This document shows, one piece after another, positions 13,601-28,600 of a DNA stretch of 64,000 nt. This stretch comes from Mimachlamys varia (Eukaryota > Mollusca > Bivalvia > Pectinida > Pectinidae): positions 7,068,001 to 7,132,000 of the forward strand of contig OX392538.1 in NCBI GenBank assembly GCA_947623455.1, written 5' to 3'. The notes under the pieces were generated by a model. It was not told the origin of the DNA. It saw nothing but the letters and a program-made list of their open reading frames with translations, and did no database searches. Within the stretch, counting starts at the first letter, position 1; every line of letters starts with the position of its first letter. Both the position numbers and the translations under genes were made by a program.

Positions 13601-16600
13601 ATGTTTCCCTCCCCCCTTCTTTACATTTTTGACTATAATAATGTTTCCCCCCTTCTTTACATGTTTGACTATAATGTTTCCCCCTTCTTTACGTGTTTGA
13701 CTATAATGTTTCCCCCCCTTCTTTACATGTTTGACTATAATGTTTCCCCCTTCTTTACATGTTTGACTATAATGTTTCCCTCCCTTCTTTACATGTTTGA
13801 CTATAATGTTTCCCTCCCCCCTTCTTTACATGTTTGACTATAATGTTTCCCCCCCTTCTTTACATGTTTGACTATAATGTTTCCCCCTTCTTTACATGTT
13901 TGACTATAATGTTTCCCTCCCTTCTTTACATGTTTGACTACAATGTTTCCCTCCCCCCTTCTTTACATGTTTGACTATAATGTTTCCCTCCCCCCTTCTT
14001 TACATGTTTGACTATAATGTTTCCCCCTTCTTTACATGTTTGACTATAATGTTTCCCCCTTCTTTACGTGTTTGACTATAATGTTTCCCCCCCCCCCTTT
14101 CTTTACGTGTTTGACTATAATGTTTCCCTCCCTTCTTTACATGTTTGACTATAATAATGTTTCCCTCCCTTCTTTACATGTTTGACTATAATGTTTCCCT
14201 CCCTTCTTTACATGTTTGACTATAATGTTTCCCCCTTCTTTACGTGTTTGACTATAATGTTTCCCCCCCCCCCCCTTTCTTTACATGTTTGACTATAATG
14301 TTTCCCTCCCCCCTTCTTTACATGTTTGACTATAATGTTTCCCCCCCTTCTTTACATGTTTGACTATAATGTTTCCCCCCCTTCTTTACATGTTTGACTA
14401 TAATGTTTCCCCCCTTCTTTACATGTTTGACTATAATAATGTTTCCCCCCTTCTTTACATGTTTGACTATAATGTTTCCCCCCCCCCCTTCTTTACATGT
14501 TTGACTATAATGTTTCCCCCCTTCTTTACATGTTTGACTATAATAATGTTTCCCCCCTTCTTTACATGTTTGACTATAATGTTTCCCCCCCCCCTTCTTT
14601 ACATGTTTGACTATAATGTTTCCCCCTTCTTTACATGTTTGACTATAATAATGTTTCCCCCCTTCTTTACATGTTTGACTATAATGTTTCCCCCCCCCCT
14701 TCTTTACATGTTTGACTATAATGTTCCCCCCTTCTTTACATGTTTGACTATAATGTTCCCCCCCTCCCTTCTTTACATGTTTGACTATAATGTTTCCCTC
14801 CCTTCTTTACATGTTTGACTATAATGTTTCCCCCCCCCCCTTCTTTACATGTTTGACTATAATGTTCCCCCCTTCTTTACATGTTTGACTATAATGTTTC
14901 CCTCCCCCCTTCTTTACATGTTTGACTATAATGTTTCCCCCCTTCTTTACATGTTTGACTATAATGTTTCCCCCCTTCTTTACATGTTTGACTATAATGT
15001 TTCCCCCCCTTCTTTACATGTTTGACTATAATGTTTCCCCCCTTCTTTACATGTTTGACTATAATGTTTCCCTCCCTTCTTTACATGTTTGACTATAATG
15101 TTTCCCCCCTTCGTTACATGTTTGAAATAAAATAAGAGAATACCGAAGCGTCAACATAATCATAATCCAAACGAAAAATCGATTAAACCAGGGGCAAAAT
15201 TTGAACAAAGGAAAGACTAACATGGAGATCCTTGCAAAAGTACAAGAGACTAAGACTATAATAATGTCCCCCCCCCTTCTTTACATGTTTGATTAATATG
15301 TTTCCCTCCCTTCTTTACATGTTTGACTATGTTTCCCTCCCTTCTTTACATGGTTGACTATAATAATGTTTCCCTCCCTTCTTTACATGTTTGACTATAA
15401 TAATGTTTCCCTCCCTTCTTTACATGGTTGACTATAATAATGTATTCCCTCCCTTCTTTACATGTTTGACTATAATAATGTTTCCCTCCCTTCTTTACAT
15501 GGTTGACTATAATAATGTTTTCTCCCTTCTTTACATGTTTGACTATAATAATGTTTTCTCCCTTCTTTACATGGTTGACTATAATAATGTTTCCCTCCCT
15601 TCTTTACATGTTGACTATAATAATGTTTCCCTCCCTTCTTTACATGTTTGACTATAATAATGTTTCCCTCCCTTCTTTACATGTTTGACTATAATAATGT
15701 TTTCTCCCTTCTTTTCATGGTTGACTATAATAATGTTTTCTCCCTTCTTTACATGTTTGACTATAATAATGTTTCCCTCCCCTCTTTACATGTTTGACTA
15801 TGTTTCCCTCCCTTCTTTACATGTTTGACTATAATAATGTTTCCCTCCCTTCTTTACATGTTTGACTATAATAATGTTTCCCTCCCTTCTTTACATGTTT
15901 GACTATAATAATGTTTCCCTCCCTTCTTTACATGGTTGACTATAATAATGTTTCCCTCCCTTCTTTACATGTTTGACTATAATAATGTTTCCCTCCCTTC
16001 TTTACATGGTTGACTATAATAATGTTTTCTCCCTTCTTTACATGTTTGACAATAATAATGTTTCCCTCCCTTCTTTACATGATTGACTATAACAATGTCT
16101 GCTATCCTAGTGTGATAAAATGGTTGTCACTTTCCATTCATAACTTTCATAAAAATTTCGTTTTCATTCCACCGGTTCTGTTGTAAGACGTTGACATTTT
16201 AGGAGAAAATTCCGAAACTCGTGGTATCATTGTTTTCTTTTTCAGGTCTCAGTAGACATTGTTTTATTGATCATATATCAATTTTGTCGAGATTGTGTTC
16301 GCAGATCCGTCAGTAAAGTGTGTTTGATATATAATATAATTTGCAAACACAGAATTACTGTAAACATAGTTATTTTGGCGCACCAGAATTAGAGGTATGA
16401 CTGGATTTTAACAGATAAGCGCAATGAATTGGCGCACTCACATTATCTACTGGAGAAAGATGACGTAACACACACATGTGCTGCACCTTTAAAATTTAGT
16501 AATAGATACAGTATGCCGTAAAAAATGAATTTAACTGCACCATACAGTTAAAAAATCAACATACTGAAAAAAACAACATACAGAAAATTTGATTACCGCT

Positions 16601-19600
16601 AAATAAAAACATTGCTAAAACATCCATAATTCTGCTTATCTGATAATTTTATCAATCATGTTTAGTTTTTAACACTATTATAGCATAGAATGGCTACGCT
16701 AAAATCAGTGATCGATACATGTAAGGTAGAACCACCTCGTGTATTAAGCAGATAAACATGATTGAGCAAAACCAAGACGGGATCGAAAGAGCAATTTGAA
16801 ACATGCAACGAATCGGAATTGTTATAATTCTGTTACCATATTCTGAATTGATTGCAGTGGCGCTAGAATGTTGTCGGACTCCACCATCTTTTGGGGGGCA
16901 CCGGGTGATATCGTTGACTGTTGTTGGTCCAAGTTGGCAATGCTACTTAGTATTCTGCACCGGATGTTACTTGATGTTGAGGACACCTATTGTTTAAAAC
17001 AGGAAACATGATAAACAACTGTTATACATATGTCCCTCATACTGATGTAGCTCACATATATATATAATATACAAAATTGGCAATAATTTACGGAGCACCT
17101 CTATATTCGATTGGGCGTTTTTTTGCTCAATTTTAGAACAATATTCAATGAAAACTCTACTCCAAATAGAAATGTTTTCAACAAAAGTAATGAGTTGTCA
17201 TTTTCAATACAATATGAGCACGTGTATCATGTATCAATGTGCAAACGTCGCTTTAGGTGGCAAAGCAAACTTGTGTTTTGTTAGAGTGTAGGGCACTTCA
17301 GTTTATTCAGGGTTTTCGTTGAGTTTCCAGTGTCTGTTGGTGACATACAGCACAAATACAAAAGGAGACAATGCAAGCAGTACGACAAGGTTTACTTTTA
17401 CAAAAAAGAAAAATTTAAGTTTTGATTAAATTTTTCAATAGGTACAGTAAATGAACTTGCTCTCAATCCAAATAACAGTCTCCGTCATTATGCTCTGTTT
17501 TAATTTTGATTTACAGGCACAATTGTGGATTACAAGCATGATTGTTTGGGTAAACTGAAGTTGTATAAATGCTAAACAATTGCTTTTCATCCAATTTTTC
17601 TCAAAGTTCACAAAAGAAGTTAATATTTTACGTTTTTTCCATTTGTAAATATTAGCCAGAATATTGTATAGAGTTCGAGTCCTGGTACTTTTCTCGTGTA
17701 TTGGCGATATGACATCATTGCCAGATTGAAGCCAAATATACTTTTCTGTTACCTTAGATGAAAATTTGGATATATAGTGTGCGTGCAAATACCATTCGAT
17801 TATTGAAGAGAATCGAACCTGATTTCGGTAAAGTGATTTAAGCATTGGCTGCAACGTTTTATAACACAGTTTCGAACGTATGATATGAAAAGTTGAGCAA
17901 ATGCAAACTATGGAATAGAAGGTAAAGTACATGTTAGTATATAATAATATACACTGGTGACGCAGATAGACTAATACAATTCGTGTATATGGCAACTGAA
18001 ATAACAAAAGTCATTGCTATTCAAGTACCTATTATATCTACATTTTATATGGTTATTGAAAGGCTTTCGACCCATCTTCCTTTAAACCGGAAGTTGCAAT
18101 ACAATCTACTTACCCTATGGTTCTGCGGGACTACCAGCATGTTTCCTTGCAAATTCTTCCTCGGAAATTCTATCGTAACTCTGGTCTCTGGTAGAGGACT
18201 AGGTCCCCTGTTGTAGATTGTGAACGTATTCTCTATAGAGATCAGTTTATTCGAGTCAGGAGAAATGGTGGCTTGTTCAGGATTAGAACTCCTGTAAATT
18301 GATTAACAAAACATGTAAGTATTATATACCATTTAATTAAGATAAAATGTATCTTAAAGTGTTGATAAAAAAGTGTTCATAAGCATAAACAGCTTTTACG
18401 AGTTCACTGCTATTTGTTCGAAATTAAAACGACCCGTGTTTTGAACACTTAAGTAAGCCCCTTGTACGTAGGTCCTCTTAGCGGTTAACAGATTGAAATG
18501 CCATTGCAACCTGCCGATTACTCAGCTCACTGGTACTGTCATTTTGACTCCCTCACCATTCGATATCTCTAGTATTGCCCTACTGTGTATATGTACAACT
18601 GAGTCGACTGACGCAAACGGAGTAGCATAGCTTACTAAAAGTATAATACGGTACCCTGAATCTGCAGGTCTTTTCTCACGAGCCCAACCCTGCCACCAGG
18701 CTACCATTAACAATTGCTACTTGTACAATATACCAAAAAGCGTACCCGTATATGATAACGTCTGGTTGGACCTTGACAGGTATCTCAATCACATGGCTAT
18801 TGTCGGTGGGGTCCGTCTCCTCACTTTCGGTAGAAGCGGTCAAATTGAAAGTGACTGTTGGATCAATATCGGTTAAGTTTCCATCGCTAGGCATCAATGA
18901 GGTGTATGTGAGGTCAAACTGACCAATCATGGTCTGGAAGAACGGGGTCGTAAAGTCACATGTGACGTCATCTATCATTCCAGTTCCATTTTGTTTGCAG
19001 GATATTTGGCCCGCTTCTATCTGATCACTTCGGAAGCCTACGTTTGTGCTCGACCGTGTGGTAACCCGGGTAACAAAAGCAGGCTCCCCCAGGTTCCTGA
19101 TGTTCACGGTGATGGTAATCACCTGTACTTTACCCACAATGATTTCGGTCGTGTCGTGAGTGACGTCTATTTGTAGGTTAGAACGACACCGTTGTCGCCC
19201 ACATCCTGTATTAAAGTCTGCCTGCAAAAAACAAAAGTCAAATATGCGGGCATCATTAACGGTCGAACCTCGTTATCTCGAAGTTAGCTTGGAGCGTGAG
19301 AAAACTCCCAGCTGTCTGAGTATTCAAGTTAAGTGAGTTCAAATACTTAGTGTAATGTTTGGCAGGGACTGACATAATTCTTCGAATTGAACGGGTACTA
19401 CGAGTTATACGAGTTCGAGATAATACGATTGGATTGTATGTGGCAGTTTATCAGTATATAAATGATGATAGATAATGGCGAAAACATGCTTTTCGTTTAC
19501 AAGATATAATCAGTAAAATGGTTTTGTTGTCATTATCTGGAATTTAAATGGCCAGCTGTGCTGATAATCATTGTGTTCAAACATATAAATCCAAATTAAT

Positions 19601-22600
19601 GTGGCCTTTTCATAGAACAATATCCAAACAAAATAAATGCCCTGATCGCATGCAATAGTCACTTTAGAGCATATCGACATGCCTCATTTAGGCAGTATAT
19701 GTCACTCACATGCGCTTAACTGTTTCTCCTAAACACGCATGTTTCCGATTGTTTTGGAAAAATAAACAAACAGATAAGCAAATTGCATGTCCTAACATTG
19801 GTATACCTTCAGTTGTCTGCGCGGATGTTCGTCACTTACTATGATTTAACACTTTATACATACGCTGATATAGATAACTGGAATGTTCGGGTAGTCTACG
19901 AGATTGGTCAATACTTACACTGACAGAGATAGATGGTCACTACTTACACTGACAGAGATAGCTGGTCACTACTTACACTGACAGAGATAGCCGGTCACTA
20001 CTTTCATTGACAGAGATAGCTGGTCACTACTTACACTGACAGAGATAGCTGGTCACTACTTACACTGACAGAGATAGCTGGTCACTACTTACACTGACAG
20101 AGATAGCTGGTCACTACTTACACTGACAGAGATAGCTGGTCACTACTTACACTGACAGAGATAACTGGTCATTACTTACACTGACAGAGATAGCTGGTCA
20201 CTACTGACACTGACAGAGATAGCTGGTCACTACTGACACTGACAGAGATAGCTGGTCACTACTGACACCGACAGAGATAGCTGGTCAATGCTTTCACCGA
20301 CAGAGATAGCCGGTCACTACTGACACTGACAGAGATAACTGGTCATTACTTACACTGACAGAGATAGCCGGTCAATACTTACACTGACAGAGATAGCCGG
20401 TCACTACTTACACTGACAGAGATATATGGTCAATACTTACATTGACAGAGATAGCTGGTCAATACTTACACTGACAGAGATAGCTGGTCAATACTTACAC
20501 TGGCAGAGATAGCTAGTCACTACTTACACTGACAGAGATAGCTGGTCACTACTTACACTGACAGAGATATCTGGTCATTACTTACACTGACAGAGATAGC
20601 TGGTCAGTACTTACACTGACAGAGATAGCTGGTCACTACTTACACTGACAGAGATAGCTGGTCACTACTTACACTGACAGAGATAGCTGGTCACTACTAA
20701 CACTGACAGAGATAGCTGGTCACTACTTACACTGACAGAGATAGCTGGTCACTACTTAGACTGACAGAGATAGCTGGTCACTACTTACACTGACAGAGAT
20801 GGCCGGTCAATACTTACACTGACAGAGATAGCCGGTCATTACTTACACTGACAGAGATAGCCGGTCACCACTTACACTGACAGAGATAGCCGGTCACTAC
20901 TTACACTGGCAGAGATAGCTGGTCACTACTTACACTGACAGAGATAGCTGGTCACTACTTACACTGACAGAGATAGCTGGTCACTACTAACACTGACAGA
21001 GATAGCTGGTCACTACTTACACTGACAGAGATAGCTGGTCACTACTTACACTGACAGAGATGGCCGGTCAATACTTACACTGACAGAGATAGCCGGTCAT
21101 TACTTACACTGACAGAGATAGCCGGTCACTACTTACACTGACAGAGATAGCCGGTCACTACTTACACTGGCAGAGATAGCTGGTCACTACTTACACTGGC
21201 AGAGATAGCTGGTCACTACTTACACTGGCAGAGATAGCTGGTCACTACTTACACTGACAGAGATAGCTGGTCAATACTTACACTGACAGAGATAGCTGGA
21301 CTTTTTAGGTTATCTAGTATCGGCAGCACCTCTCCAGGTACAGTTTCACTACTCAATGTGTAGTTGAGATCGAAGTCCACAGGTTGCTCTATAGCGGCGA
21401 AGAACTCGCGACCAAGAGCCTGGAACAATAGTGAAACCAAATGTTTTGTGTTATTAAAACCAACATGGTTCGTTCATATAAATTGTAACAGCCACTGAAA
21501 CTAAGACTGTTTTATATATATTGGATAAAAAAAATCTGATTTGATAAGGAAAGGACTAAATTAAATCCTATAAGTGAAATAAAAAAAATCGAATCATCGT
21601 CGATTGAAAATTGAAGTTAACCGATGTCATACAAAATTTTATTTAAACATACAATGTATATCATTTTTAGTTTTCAGATTCGTAAACCGCTGCTAAAAAT
21701 ATTGAACATTTCTACAAACAAAGCCGAGAAAGGTTGGGAAACTTAATTCCGTTAAGTAGGTTAAAGTAATTTTTTTTTAAATCGCAAGTGGTAAATATAA
21801 GTATTAAAACGCATTTAGTTGGCAATTATGGGCTGATAATGCCAACTGGGCAAATGCACATTTGACAAGAAGCGCTAGCGCTCTTCATTGTCCAGCATTA
21901 TCAACCCATAACTCTCAACTGAAAGCAGTTAAATGCTTCAATAAAACAAGTTTCAAAAACAGTGTAATTATATTATCGAGTGAAGATTGTATATATAAAT
22001 TAATATACTTCTTTTCACTGAATACTGTGTGTTGGTCGTCTACCAGCTCGTGGTCCATTTTGGTACAGTGTCATTTAACCAGTTTAACAATCTCATCTTG
22101 ACCTTGTACATTGTACCAGTAACAGTAAATGACATAATTACATGTGACAACTGTCGGAACATGAATTAAACATATTTTATTGCAAAATATTTACAAAAGA
22201 ATTGGGCACAAGTTATTGCAACTTAAATTTGCACTTTCCAAAATGATGTACACAATAAAAATATAAACATAAGTAGAATAGTTTTATAATAATTATATAG
22301 CAATGCTGACTCAGTTGGAGAGTAAACACAATCCTTACTCACTACAAAATGTTCATCACAATCCGGAACTGTCGGAACTTACTTTCACACGAGCTACAAT
22401 AACTTTACAACTGGTGATACTTTTCTGGATTTGATATCTCGTTATAAACTCGTCTCCTTTCTTTTCCCCTTCGATGTACAAATCCATGCGACTAGATTTC
22501 CCCTTCTTCTTCCTGAGAGTGTCAACACGCAGGCCAATATCAAGATCTGTAGGACACATACGAGATATTTAACAGATTAAGCCCGGAGCCAAGCAAGTAC

Positions 22601-25600
22601 ATTCTGGTCAAAATTACACCATACGGAAGGAAATACAACAATGAACTCTGATTTAATAATAAAGTACATTGGATAAGTTTTTGTAGGACAATAACCATTA
22701 AGTAATACCAGACAAATACACAATTCAACCTAAATAAAACCTTATAACTATTTTCAGGGTGCAAGCTGCGTGTTAACCGTTATTTCACAAACGACACACA
22801 TTGCCCCGTTATGTTGTTCGATAATATGTTTTCCCTAAGTAAAATGTGTACACGGTATAAAAGGTATATGCCAACATTCTTTGTCAGAATTCTAACTAGC
22901 AGCACTGATTGACACATTTTCATCATCCTCGAGACTCGCAGAATAACGTTCGGTCTCTTCATTCTAGGAATTTGTTAAAAGAAATTAAAAGACTTGCAAT
23001 TAAATTGACCCCAGGAAATAAACCTGGCCTTTCGCTAAGACTGATATCCTGTCCTTTAAAGATTACACAGGAGTTCCACCCGACTTTAATGCAGGTTTAC
23101 TATAACGTTTCGCAACTGACGGATAATTTTGATGTTCATTGCTGAGCATTTGGCAAGACTTATACTATGGGTACAGACAGCAAAACTTACCCCAGAGTAT
23201 CAGGGATATATTTGCATGAAAATAAACCAACAAAATATAAAATGATACAGTTTGAAAGGTATACCTTAGCAATGGATATATTATTATATTATTGGTATTG
23301 CTATGTATTTAGAAAAATAAGGAATCTTACTTATACGTTCGAGTCCTCTGCCAGTGAAATTGAAGCAAATGCTGTAGGTTAGACATGGAAATGGGTCGTC
23401 TTCCCGATGGCAGGCCTGGCCAGCGGGGTTCAATGGTACCAACGTAGGGGTCAAGGTCACAGATCGATCGAGCTTGACAATAGGTCGGCCCCTCAGTATT
23501 ACTGCTTGGTCTGACATATAAGCTCCCACCGATATATCTACGTTGAATTAAATCAAATAATGATAAGTATACGATTAATGGATTATGGTTTGGCAGTCTC
23601 TGACAGTTAAAGTAACAGGTTCAATGAAACTGCAGTACATGCTAAGTAATGAAGGTTCTCATGCTCAAACTCGGAATCTGTACTCTAGGTCGACTGCGCA
23701 CATATTCAATGTTTGATCATGCTATCAGGTTTATGTCTCCGGGTTCTTATGTCATTTATAATCTTACCGTTGTATGTATTGAAGTCTGCATCAACAGGGG
23801 AAGATATATGGAATCCAAACCCTTTTAGTTCCGGATCCAGTGATCTAGCAGTAATACGCTGAGAGAACTCAGACTTCATGTTCTGTTGATTTCCGTTATA
23901 AATGTAAATACACCCCCTTTGATCATCCTCATATGGTGCTCCGATCGCCACGTCTGTAAACGAGTCAAGGATGAAGGAGTAATATACAATGATAAAATAC
24001 AACATAAATAACGCTCTATATAATCTATAAAATTACTCTACAGCGCTAAAAGAGTAAAGGGAATATTAACTTTGGTCTTCTGTCATTCCTTTCGTGTTGT
24101 ATATCAGACATGCAATGCACTTTTGCAATGAAAATTATTGAAATGAAATACAATGTCTTATGTCTTACCATCATTCTGCCTATCACTTGGTGTGTCAAAA
24201 CATATGTAATAATTCACATAACTGCACTTTAACTATGGGACATTAGTGACTTATAAGGATATAAGTTTTGTTAGCATCTTCGATGCAGATTTATTATTCT
24301 TTGTTGCATCTGGAAAAAAATAACAAATAGAGTAATAATCGGAACATGGATTATTATACAGGATTTTAAGTAAGGCAGTTAGAAAGATCATTTTGCGAAT
24401 AAAAACTCGTAGGTCAAAAAGGCATATCGATAGCAATAAATATAGACAACACGATTTTATTTACGACTTTTCAAAAATTGGAACTGTCTTACATTTGTAA
24501 TTCTGACACGATACAAAGATTTTCACTAAAAGGCTTTGCAACATACGAAACACCATTCACCATACAATATGTTAACCAAAATTAAATACTAACAGATTCT
24601 TACATCATAACACGTCCATCACAATCTCAACTTTACAAACCGAAACTTCCAACATAGATCGTAATCCATATTCTTATACAGACACCAAAACAACACGCCT
24701 ACACACACAAACAGCAATCTAAAGCGTGGACAAGGACACCAAAACAACACGCCTGCAAACACAAACACCAACCTAAAGCGTGGACAAGGACACCAAAACA
24801 ACACGCCTACAAAAACAAACAGCAACCTAAAGCGTGGACAAGGACACCAAAACACAACACGCCTACAAACACAAACAGCAACCTAATGCGTGGACAAGGA
24901 CACCAAAACACAACACGCCTACAAACACAAACAGCAACCTAAAGCGTGGACAAGGACACCAAAACAACACGACTGCAAACACAAACACCAGCCTACAGCT
25001 TGAACAAGGACACCAAAACAACAACAAAACAACACGCCTACAAACACAAACATCAACCTAATGCATGGACACGGACTAAAACACAACACGCCTACAACCA
25101 CAAACAGCAACCTAATGCATGGACAAGGACTAAAACACAACACGCCTACAACACCAAACAGCAACCTAATGCATGGACAAGGGCACCAAAACAACACGCC
25201 TACAAACACAAACATCAACCTAATGCATGGGTAAGGACACCAAAACAACACGCCTACAAACAAAAACAGCAAACTAATGCATTGACAAGGACACCAACAC
25301 AACACGCCTACAAACACAAACAGAAACCTAATGCATGGACAAGGACACCAAAACAACACGCCTACAAACACAAACATCAACCTAATGCATGGGTAAGGAC
25401 ACCAAAACAACACGCCTACAAACAAAAACAGCAAACTAATGCATTGACAAGGACACCAACACAACACGCCTACAAACACAAACAGAAACCTAATGCATGG
25501 ACAAGGACACCAAAACAACACGCCTACAAACAAAAACAGCAAACTAATGCATTGACAAGGACACCAACACAACACGCCTACAAACACAAACAGAAACCTA

Positions 25601-28600
25601 ATGCATGGACAAGGGCACCAAAACACAACACGCCTTCAAACACAAACACCAACCTACAGCTTGGACAAGGGCACCAAAACAACACGCCTACAACCACAAA
25701 CAGCAACCTAATGCATGGACAAGGACACTAAAACAACACGCCTACAAACACAAACATCAACCTATAGCTTGGACAAGGACACCAACACAAGACGCCTTCA
25801 CACACAAACAGCAACCTAATGCTTGGACAAGGGCACCAAAACAACACGCCTACAACCACAAACATCAACCTAATGCATGGACAAGGACACCAACACAAGA
25901 CGCCTATTACCACAAACACCAACCTAATGCATGGACAAGGGCTACAACACAACACGCCTACAACCACAAACAGCAACCTAATGCATGGACAAGGGCACCA
26001 AAACAACACGCCTACAAACACAAACAGCAATCTAATGCTTGGACAAGGACTACAACACAACACGCCTACAACCACAAACAGCAACCTAATACATGGACAA
26101 GGGCACCAAAACAACACGCCTACAAACACAAACAGCAACCTAATGCATGGACAAGGACTACAACACAACACGCCTACAACCACAAACAGCAACCTAATGC
26201 ATGGACAAGGACTACAACACAACACGCCTACAACCACAAACAGCAACCTAATGCATGGACAAGGGCACCAAAACAAAACGCCTACAAACACAAACACCAA
26301 CCTATAGCTTGGACAAGGACACCAACACAACACGCCTACAACCACAAACAGCAACCTAATGCATGGACAAGGGCACCAAAACAAAACGCCTACAAACACA
26401 AACACCAACCTATAGCTTGGACAAGGACACCAACACAACACGCTTGAAATAACAAACAGGTAATCTCTACTAAAACATTAGCACACCAGGAAGTTTTTAA
26501 CTCTTAATACAAACCATTAGACTCAACAGGAAGCAACAGATAAATCATCTTCAAACCTACCATATACAACACAAACAGCTTACTACACCAAAATATGTAC
26601 ACCACATAACCTCAAACCTACCACATACAACACAAACAGCTAACTACACCATAATATTACACCACATAACCTCAAACCTACCACATACAACACAAACAGC
26701 TTACTACACCAAAACATGTACACAACATAACCTCAAACCTACCACATACAACATAAACAGCTAACTACACCAAAATATGTACACCACATAACCTTAAACC
26801 TACCATATACAACACAAACAGCTAACTACACAAACAAAACAGGTGCACCACATAACCTCAAACCTACCGCATACAACACAAACAGCTAACTACACCAAAA
26901 CAGGTCCACCACATACCCTCAAACCTACCACATACAACACAAACAGCTAACTACACCAACACATTTACACCACATAACCTCAAACCTACCACATACAACA
27001 CAAACAGCTAACTACACCACAACATGTACACCACATAACCTCAAACCTACCACATACAACACAAACAGCTAACTACACCACAACATGTACACCACATAAC
27101 CTTATCTGCAAACAAAAAAAGCACGGCACACACCATCACACAATCCTGAAAAAGGCATTACAAAATTAGTGATGCAAACGCAATACGATCTTAATAAGTA
27201 CTTTACAAAATTACAACTAAACGAAATTACATCCTATACAATATGTCATTTACAGCTGCGATTAACATACCATACACTTCAACATTGCATCTGTTCACCC
27301 AAAATATATGCAGCCCAAATCGCCACAAATCCAACATATGTTTCCCCACCACACAAAACATAAAAGGGCTGATATACTTACACATATACCACACAACTTA
27401 GCTTACACGTAAAACCATCATAGACGAACCGTTACTTCAATCCCTTAAACATGCATTCTCACGTACGTACTAAACAATGAAAATACCTGTTTGTGTACAT
27501 GTTATTCATCAACCGTACCTCTAAAGCCGTCAGCGTTGATATCACCAATATCTGCCATTGCCATCCCAAACCGTCCATGTATGGTTCCCGTTCCAACCAG
27601 GCTCTCTCCATCCCTCAGGATGTTTGTCTATACAACATAAACATTGACAATGTGAATTGTTAACTTTTGGGTGCATGCGTTTTTATATTTAAGAATCGCT
27701 ACCTAGTGGTATCGTATTTTCAAGGTAAGACTATCATTAAATTTAGTGTTTTTAGTGCATTATTGAGTTCACATGACAACATTTTCAAGAAGGGATATAT
27801 TTTTAAATCAAAGTTGATTAAATATGTGTTTGGAATATGTTTAGAATCACGAAACAATTTATTTTTCTTTTAAAATGTTTTAATTTTACCCGGTAGGTTT
27901 GATTACTGCTGGTTTCAGACTGTTTAGAATGTACAATAAAACTGACAAAGTCGAATTTAGAACATAAAATGATGATGTATGTTTTTCTTTTCGGTACTTA
28001 CGTTATCGGTTGTGCCGTAGTAGACTTGTACTAGTCCCTGGTCAGTGGCCTGGTCAGTGTAGAAGGGTGATCCTATCAACAGGTCATCCAAACCGTCCCC
28101 GTTTATGTCCAGCACAATGAGAGTAGCACCAAATCCACATCCAGGCTGTCAATTGATAGACAGAACAGATAATCGTTACTCTCAGGGGGCAGCTTTATTG
28201 TCTCATCAAACATTTGCCTTTGCCAATGCAATACAATGGAAGGATACAAATGTATGACACTTAATTTTAATTGCATCATTAAATAAATACGTTATACAGC
28301 TATAGATACAAACAATCAGAGAATACCGAAGTGTCAACAAAACTGTCATTGGAACTCGAAATCGATTTATCTCAGGACAAATATGAACAAAGTTTAAACG
28401 ATTTCGAGTTCAGATTATGGCTTTGTTGACCCTTTGTTATTTTCTGGTTATTTCATTTCTCTTTTTTTTTCACTTCAACACACGATGTAAAGCAATACCA
28501 ATTTATAAAGATGATTTGAAATTAATACATTGCATTATACGGACTACCTACGAAAGTGTCTACCCACGTAATAATTTTAAAGCTCCAAACCACAAGAGAA

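Noticed and set aside
12063..15688. Frames of 60-150 codons with a repeated FFTCLTIMF pattern
   Set aside because: They are products of the intron 17 minisatellite.
17435..18007. 190-codon minus-strand frame
   Set aside because: AT-driven composition, no domain, inside intron 17. A possible in-frame sub-exon (17754-17819) has a poor acceptor tract and lacks the cysteines expected of a missing calf-2 exon.
18676..18745. Read-through extension of exon 16
   Set aside because: The open frame continues into the intron, but only the GG|GTACGC donor gives the phase that exon 17 needs to restore the calf domain.
24919..26447. Long open frames of 235-280 codons on both strands
   Set aside because: They follow an 18-residue period set by the 54-bp array, are open on both strands at once, and lie within integrin intron 11.
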